This document shows positions 8,169 to 12,014 of a stretch of 12,014 bases of DNA, piece after piece. The stretch is taken from contig CABUOE010000055.1 of assembly GCA_902493155.1 (NCBI GenBank), positions 1 through 12,014 on the forward strand, written 5' to 3'. The notes beneath the pieces are model-generated. The model made no database searches, was not told the origin of the DNA, and saw only the letters and a program-made list of their open reading frames with translations. Position numbers and translations under genes: made by a program. The stretch comes from an uncultured Eubacteriales bacterium. GTDB lineage: Bacteria > Bacillota > Clostridia > Oscillospirales > Ruminococcaceae. Numbering within the stretch: the first letter of the stretch is position 1; the number at the start of each line of letters is the position of its first letter.

Positions 8169-8195
8169 TATACACCAACTAATTTTGAGTATAAA
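8167..8195 (-). promoter_or_regulatory. candidate sigma-A promoter for glnA
   Basis: A perfect TATAAT -10 hexamer lies at 8172-8167, preceded by a 17-base spacer and TTTATA at 8195-8190 (four of six matches to TTGACA). The -35 and most of the spacer lie inside the out-of-frame 3' end of the GXGXG gene. A transcript would begin near 8160 and have a leader of about 38 bases before glnA. This is the most AT-rich non-coding gap in the window and the only place I see a good promoter, so glnA and downstream genes may be transcribed independently of the upstream genes. Confidence 0.5.
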
Positions 8196-8897
8196 GCTGT
8201 TTATATGGATTTTTCGTATTGGCGGTCAGGACAAAAAAGTGATTTTTGAGGATTTGTTTTTTGTCAAACTGGAACTCCTTACAAAATTCGCTCAAATCGC
8301 CGTCGATTTCCTCCATATCTTCCGGAGTGGCATCCCTAGCGGACACCTGCGCCGGAAGGTCGTGGGGAAGGATATCGCAACGCAGATTTTTCCGCCGTGC
8401 ATACCGGTGCCGCAGAAGTAACCCACTGGGGGCTTTCCGCCGCTGTTCAAGCCTAAAACGACGATATTTCCACCCGCCTGGTACTCGCCTAGGAAGCTCC
8501 CTGCTGCTCCGCCGATAATGATGGTGGGTTTATGCTCTTCGTAGGCTTTGATGTGGATACCAGCCCGATAGCCGGTATCCCCTTTGACAAAAATTTTGCC
8601 GCCCCGCATGGCGTAGCCGGTGGCGTCCCCGGAGGAACCGTGGACATAGATGGCGCCGCCGTTCATAGTGTCGCCGGTGGCGTCTTGGACATTCCCATTG
8701 GTACGAATGATGCTTCCATTCAGATAAGCGCCCAAGGCGTTCCCGGGTACGCCGTCGATAACGATTTCCTTGCCGCCCAGGCCGCTGCCGATGTAGCGCT
8801 GGCCAATACAGTCTTTGATGTGAATTTTTTTATCTTTCGCATTGCGAATTTTTTCGTTTAAATCCCTAAAATGCATATTGCCCGCAACGATGTTCAT
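8179..8897 (-). pseudogene. GXGXG-domain glutamate synthase subunit (alpha-subunit domain 3), frameshifted
   Basis: The intact frame from the ATG at 8897 runs 201 codons to a TGA at 8292. Residues 1 to about 171 show the right-handed beta-helix repeats of the glutamate synthase GXGXG domain, for example IGSGLGGKEIVIDG, NGGAIYVHG and MRGGKIFVKG. After GGKI (168-171) the product becomes basic and unrelated. In the -1 frame from 8385 a 68-codon reading continues LRCDILPHDLPAQV...TPEDMEEIDG...NPYKQLYTQN and stops at TAG (8181-8179). This is the C-terminal tail expected for the family and restores a length near 239 residues. One base (or four) appears missing between 8391 and 8383, where there is a run of five A. 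The domain structurally links the amidotransferase and synthase sites in glutamate synthase. Whether this is a true mutation, an assembly error or a recoding site cannot be decided from the sequence. The gene starts 24 bases after the oxidoreductase gene. Confidence 0.82.
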
Positions 8898-8921
8898 TTC
8901 TGGAATTCCCCCTTTCCCTAT

Positions 8922-10148
8922 TTACGAAACGCCCAGCATTTTTTGGCGTTCTTTTCTGGAAAATGCCATAAGCTGGGGATTTTCTTTCATCAGCTCAAAG
9001 TCGATGGTATCAAGCGGCGTCTGATTGCGGATGAGGCTAGTGTAAATACCTGCCCGACGGACATCGCCCACCATAATGTAACCTTTGAGCAGTCCGTCTT
9101 TGACGATAAGCTTTTTATACTGGCTGCCATCGGAGATAACGGTTTCCTCGCCACCGTAACTGCCCGCCGTGATGACGTGGAGTCCAAAAAATCCCACCGC
9201 GTTCATGGGAATGGCGCTGTCATAGGTCTTTGCCCCGCCGGCCATGTTGATTCCGGCGGTCTCACCCTGTATGTAGGCGTTGGGCAAAAGGGCAAGGATA
9301 CGGTTTTCATCGATTGTGATGTCGTGGCTTTCAACACAGTCGCCAGCGGCGTAGATGTCGGATAAGCTGGTTTTGCATTTTTCGTCGATGACGATGCCGC
9401 GGTTTACTTTTCCGCCTGCGTCGGACACAAGGTTTGTGTTGGGCCGAACGCCCACCGCCACCACCAGCACATCAAAGGGCACTTTTTTACCGCTGGCCAA
9501 AGTGGCCTCGTTTTGTTCAAAGGACTGGACACTGTCTGAAAGGATAAAAGAAATATTTTTCTGTTCCAGGTGTTTTTGAACGATGGAGGCGCTTTCGGCA
9601 TCCAGAACCGACGGGAGAATCCGGTCGGCCAAATCCACCACCGTGATGGATTTCACCAGATGGGCGATCCCCTCAGCGCATTTGAGTCCGATGAGGCCCG
9701 CGCCCATAATCATTACCTTCGTCCCCGGCGTCAGGGCTTTTTCCAGAGCCTTGGCGTCGTCCAAAGACATGAAGGTGTATTTTTCCTTTACCTTGTCGAG
9801 CCCCTCGATAGACGGGACAAAAGGACGGGAGCCGGTGGCTACCAGCAGTTTGTCGTAGGAAACCTTTTGGCCGTCGTTTAGCAGGACTTTTTGGCCCTTA
9901 GGGTCGACGGAAGTAACCGTTTTGCCCGCCAGCAGGGTGCAGCCGTTATCCTCGTAGAAGCTGTCGAGACGGTATTTCATCCGTTCCTCGTCGGTCTTGC
10001 CGTAAAGGAGATAGGAAATCAACGGACGGGAGTAGGTGTGGTAGGGCTCGCTGGATATCAAGGTGATTTTTCCTGTTTTGTCCACCTGCCGGATCCCTTC
10101 GACACAGCCGATAGCGGCGGTGGAATTTCCGATAATCACGTAATTCAT
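8922..10148 (-). CDS. FAD-dependent NAD(P)H oxidoreductase, probable glutamate synthase reductase subunit
   Basis: A 408-residue pyridine nucleotide-disulfide oxidoreductase-fold protein without a redox-active CxxxxC pair, resembling NADH:rubredoxin/nitrite reductase-type enzymes. It starts with an FAD-binding strand-turn-helix (VIIGNSTAAIG, 4-14), has ATGSRP at 105-110, a second Rossmann motif GAGLIG at 149-154 for NAD(P)H, and the FAD-closing DIYAAGDC at 264-271. A C-terminal dimerisation-type domain follows. The expected role is to take hydride from NAD(P)H and feed electrons through the ferredoxin subunit to the glutamate synthase domain; this is inferred from gene order, and a stand-alone NADH oxidase or rubredoxin reductase is an alternative. 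I chose the ATG at 10148, which overlaps the ferredoxin stop (ATGA) and has GGAGG 6 bases upstream; the GTG/ATG options further upstream lie inside the ferredoxin and precede the FAD motif with an unlikely leader. Confidence 0.88.
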   Translation of the reverse strand: MNYVIIGNSTAAIGCVEGIRQVDKTGKITLISSEPYHTYSRPLISYLLYGKTDEERMKYRLDSFYEDNGCTLLAGKTVTSVDPKGQKVLLNDGQKVSYDKLLVATGSRPFVPSIEGLDKVKEKYTFMSLDDAKALEKALTPGTKVMIMGAGLIGLKCAEGIAHLVKSITVVDLADRILPSVLDAESASIVQKHLEQKNISFILSDSVQSFEQNEATLASGKKVPFDVLVVAVGVRPNTNLVSDAGGKVNRGIVIDEKCKTSLSDIYAAGDCVESHDITIDENRILALLPNAYIQGETAGINMAGGAKTYDSAIPMNAVGFFGLHVITAGSYGGEETVISDGSQYKKLIVKDGLLKGYIMVGDVRRAGIYTSLIRNQTPLDTIDFELMKENPQLMAFSRKERQKMLGVS

Positions 10149-10582
10149 GCTCCTGCCTCCTCTGCAAAAATGATGGCGTTGTTGGGACATCCGGCCACAC
10201 AGGCGGGAGTGCCGCAGCTATTTTCGATACAGAGCTCACACTTCTGCACCACACCGTTTTCCGCCGGCATAATGGCGCCATAGGGACAGCTGAGGATACA
10301 GGTATAACAGCCTACACATTTGTCCTGATCCACAAAAATTGCTCCATCCTTTACCGAAAGCGCGCCGGAGATACAACCCTTCACGCAGAGAGGTTCTTCA
10401 CAATGGCGGCAGTTTACGGCGAAGTGGACGTCGCCTTTTTCTTCGATGCGGATACGAGGATTGATTTCGATATCTTTCAGTGCTTTCACCATATCCGAGC
10501 ATCCGGAATTGGCAAAGGCGCAGTTGTATTCGCACAAGTGGCACCCCAGGCACCATTTTTCATCTACATAAACTTTTTTCAT
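10145..10582 (-). CDS. 4Fe-4S ferredoxin-type electron transfer subunit of split glutamate synthase
   Basis: A 145-residue cytosolic iron-sulfur protein with four cysteine groups: C11/C14/C17/C21, C58/C61/C66/C70, C89/C92/C95/C99 and C115/C118/C128/C132, with extra cysteines at 28 and 123. The pattern, with CP motifs after the third and fourth groups, fits the HycB/NrfC/CooF-like family carrying up to four [4Fe-4S] clusters. The likely job is to pass electrons between the FAD oxidoreductase encoded next and the FMN glutamate synthase domain; this is inferred from position. I chose the ATG at 10582 because AGGTGA lies 6 bases upstream; a GTG at 10591 would add three residues and overlaps that site. 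The stop overlaps the next start as ATGA, so translation of the two is probably coupled. A general ferredoxin serving another enzyme cannot be excluded. Confidence 0.87.
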   Translation of the reverse strand: MKKVYVDEKWCLGCHLCEYNCAFANSGCSDMVKALKDIEINPRIRIEEKGDVHFAVNCRHCEEPLCVKGCISGALSVKDGAIFVDQDKCVGCYTCILSCPYGAIMPAENGVVQKCELCIENSCGTPACVAGCPNNAIIFAEEAGA

Positions 10583-10591
10583 GGCAATCAC

Positions 10592-11863
10592 CTATAAGAC
10601 GATATATTCGTCGCGGGCGGCGCCCACCGACACGTATTTGATCTTACACCCAACCGCCTTTTCCAGATAGGCGATATATTTTTTGGCCTCTCCCGGCAGG
10701 TCCTCCGGTTTGCGGCATTTGGAGACGTCGCAGTTCCAGCCGTCCAGATATTCCACCACCGGTTTCGCCCGGTTAAGCTTTGCGCCGTAGGGAAAATCGT
10801 GGACGATCTGTCCGTCCACCTCGTAGGCGGTACAGACGGGAATTTTCTCCATGTAAGACAGCACATCAAGTTTGGTCAAGGCCAGCTCGTCGCAACCCTG
10901 CACCCGCACACCGTATTTAGAAGCCACTACGTCAAAGGGGCCCACCCTTCTGGGCCGCCCGGTGGCTGCACCGTATTCGCCGCCTGCTGCCCGAAGCTTC
11001 TCCGCTTCGTCTCCGAACATCTCGGCTGTAAAGGGACCTTCACCCACACAGGTGGAGTAAGCCTTCATGATGCCGATGGTGTTGTCGAGTTTCCGGTTTG
11101 ATATTCCCGCCCCAATAGGGGCGTATGCAGCAATCGTGGGGGAAGAGGAGGTAAAGGGGTAGATGCCGTAATCGATATCCCGAAGGGCGCCCAGTTGAGC
11201 TTCAAACATGATACTCTGCCCTTCGGAGGCCGCTTCATTCAGATAAACGCCGGTGTCGCAGATGTATTCTTTGAATTCCTCTGCGTATTTGTCCAGCCAC
11301 CCGAGCATCTCATCGTAATCCACGGGATTTGCCCCGTATACGCCGGTGATGGTCAGGTTTTTCCAGGCGAGGATTCCCTTGAGAGCCTCCGCATAGGATT
11401 CTCGGTCCAGCAAATCCCCCATTCGCAGGCATTTTTTCATGTATTTGTCACCGTATACCGGGGAGATGCCCCGTCTCGTCGAACCAAATTTGGCATCGCC
11501 CAGCCGTTCTTCTTCCAAAACGTCCAGAAGCTTGTGATAGGGCATGCAGATGACGGCCCGATCGCTGATTTTTAAGTTTTTGGGAGAGATTTGCGCCCCC
11601 GCCATCCGGAGCCGTCCGATTTCACCGCTTAAGTGCTCCAAATCGATGACCATGCCGGTGCCCATGACGTTTGTGACTTCCTCCCGGAGGATGCCGGAGG
11701 GTAGCAGATTTAAAATAAACTTGCCCCGGTCGTTGACCACGGTGTGTCCGGCGTTGTTTCCACCCTGATAGCGGGCCACAATGTCGTATTTTTCCGAAAA
11801 GAGATCCACCATTCTGCCTTTGCCTTCGTCGCCCCAGTTAATCCCCACAATGGCTGTTAACAT
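10592..11863 (-). CDS. purA: adenylosuccinate synthase, divergent clostridial type
   Basis: Joins IMP and aspartate using GTP to give adenylosuccinate, the first committed step from IMP to AMP, in the cytosol. The 423-residue length is normal for PurA. Visible motifs are NWGDEGKG (9-16; the usual motif starts with Q), QGGNNAGHT (33-41), the GSTRRGISPVYGDK loop (127-140), VGEGPFTAEM (273-282), TGRPRR (301-306) and LTKLDVL (329-335). The conserved Asp12 and His40 are present. The IMP-site motif normally reading FEGAQG is FEAQLG here (220-225). This looks like a recognised divergent branch in clostridia rather than a decayed gene, but that is from memory. The ATG has an AGAGGAGA site 8 bases upstream. 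The gene sits between glutamate synthase subunit genes, an unusual place for purA, and its stop is 9 bases before the ferredoxin ATG. Confidence 0.93.
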   Translation of the reverse strand: MLTAIVGINWGDEGKGRMVDLFSEKYDIVARYQGGNNAGHTVVNDRGKFILNLLPSGILREEVTNVMGTGMVIDLEHLSGEIGRLRMAGAQISPKNLKISDRAVICMPYHKLLDVLEEERLGDAKFGSTRRGISPVYGDKYMKKCLRMGDLLDRESYAEALKGILAWKNLTITGVYGANPVDYDEMLGWLDKYAEEFKEYICDTGVYLNEAASEGQSIMFEAQLGALRDIDYGIYPFTSSSPTIAAYAPIGAGISNRKLDNTIGIMKAYSTCVGEGPFTAEMFGDEAEKLRAAGGEYGAATGRPRRVGPFDVVASKYGVRVQGCDELALTKLDVLSYMEKIPVCTAYEVDGQIVHDFPYGAKLNRAKPVVEYLDGWNCDVSKCRKPEDLPGEAKKYIAYLEKAVGCKIKYVSVGAARDEYIVL

Positions 11864-11890
11864 GTTTTCTTCTCCTCTTTCAGACTAAAA

Positions 11891-12013
11891 TTATTCTCCC
11901 GCGTGTTTGATGCCGAGAATGGAAAGCTCTCTGTCGTTTAAGCCGACGCCGCGTAGCATCAGCCGGTTTCCCTTGAGCGCTTCGATGGAGTTGATCCCCA
12001 TACCACCCATCAT
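11891..12013 (-). CDS. FMN-binding glutamate synthase domain protein, C-terminal end (partial)
   Basis: Only the last 40 codons and the TAA stop are inside the window; the gene continues beyond the right edge. The visible tail contains GINSIEALKGNR followed by LRGVGLNDREL and ends GIKHAGE. This matches what I know of the C-terminus of stand-alone FMN-binding (central, alpha-subunit domain 2) glutamate synthase proteins of clostridia and archaea, which end in a GINSIE..RGNR...LRGVGL...LGVKHAG pattern. That domain holds FMN and an iron-sulfur cluster and makes glutamate from 2-oxoglutarate and ammonia released from glutamine. The identification fits the neighbours, since ferredoxin, FAD oxidoreductase and GXGXG subunits of a split glutamate synthase follow within 1.5 kb. 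It is separated from purA by 27 bases. The family call rests on a short tail. Confidence 0.72.
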   Translation of the reverse strand: MMGGMGINSIEALKGNRLMLRGVGLNDRELSILGIKHAGE

Positions 12014-12014
12014 T

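Noticed and set aside
10149..10190. Longer N-terminus for the FAD oxidoreductase from an upstream start at 10190
   Set aside because: The extra 14 residues lie inside the ferredoxin frame, precede the FAD-binding strand with an unusual Cys/His/Arg-rich leader, and the ATG at 10148 has a good GGAGG site and an ATGA overlap.
630..11863. Horizontal transfer island or mobile element
   Set aside because: No transposase, integrase, tRNA junction or long repeat is visible, and base composition and codon style look uniform across the housekeeping genes.

Overview
This window reads as chromosomal DNA from an anaerobic Firmicute, most likely a Clostridia member near the Oscillospiraceae/Ruminococcaceae. 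The reasons are a moderate GC content, strong AGGAGG-type ribosome binding sites, an LL-diaminopimelate aminotransferase (DapL), a split glutamate synthase with a ferredoxin-like subunit, and a glutamine synthetase next to an ANTAR regulator. The taxon is inferred from gene content and protein style, not from a marker gene. Every gene I can support lies on the minus strand, gaps are under about 120 bases, and the whole window looks like one long transcription unit read from right to left. There is no rRNA, tRNA, CRISPR array, mobile element or gene-free stretch over 300 bases.

Layout in transcription order. At the right edge is the last 40 codons of an FMN-binding glutamate synthase domain protein. 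Next come a divergent adenylosuccinate synthase (purA), a four-cluster ferredoxin, a FAD/NAD(P)H oxidoreductase and a GXGXG-domain glutamate synthase subunit. The GXGXG gene is broken by a frameshift as the sequence stands. A candidate promoter with a palindrome lies at its end and leads into glutamine synthetase (glnA), followed by a pseudo-receiver/ANTAR RNA-binding regulator. Then come carA (carbamoyl phosphate synthase small subunit, without carB beside it), dapF, pyrG, nadE, dapL and a small P-loop kinase-like protein of unknown substrate.

Read together, the unit is about capturing and spending nitrogen. GlnA fixes ammonia into glutamine, and the split glutamate synthase recycles glutamine to glutamate. 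CarA and PyrG take amide nitrogen from glutamine for carbamoyl phosphate and CTP, NadE uses ammonia for NAD, and PurA uses aspartate nitrogen for AMP. DapL and DapF form the aminotransferase route to meso-diaminopimelate for lysine and cell wall. The ANTAR protein is the obvious candidate regulator, but I see no twin-hairpin ANTAR target in the window.

The points most worth checking are the frameshift in the GXGXG subunit, a lysine at the usual catalytic flap glutamate position of GlnA, the altered signature motifs of PurA and its place inside the glutamate synthase genes, and the unassigned kinase at the end. I did not find a convincing wholly new system.
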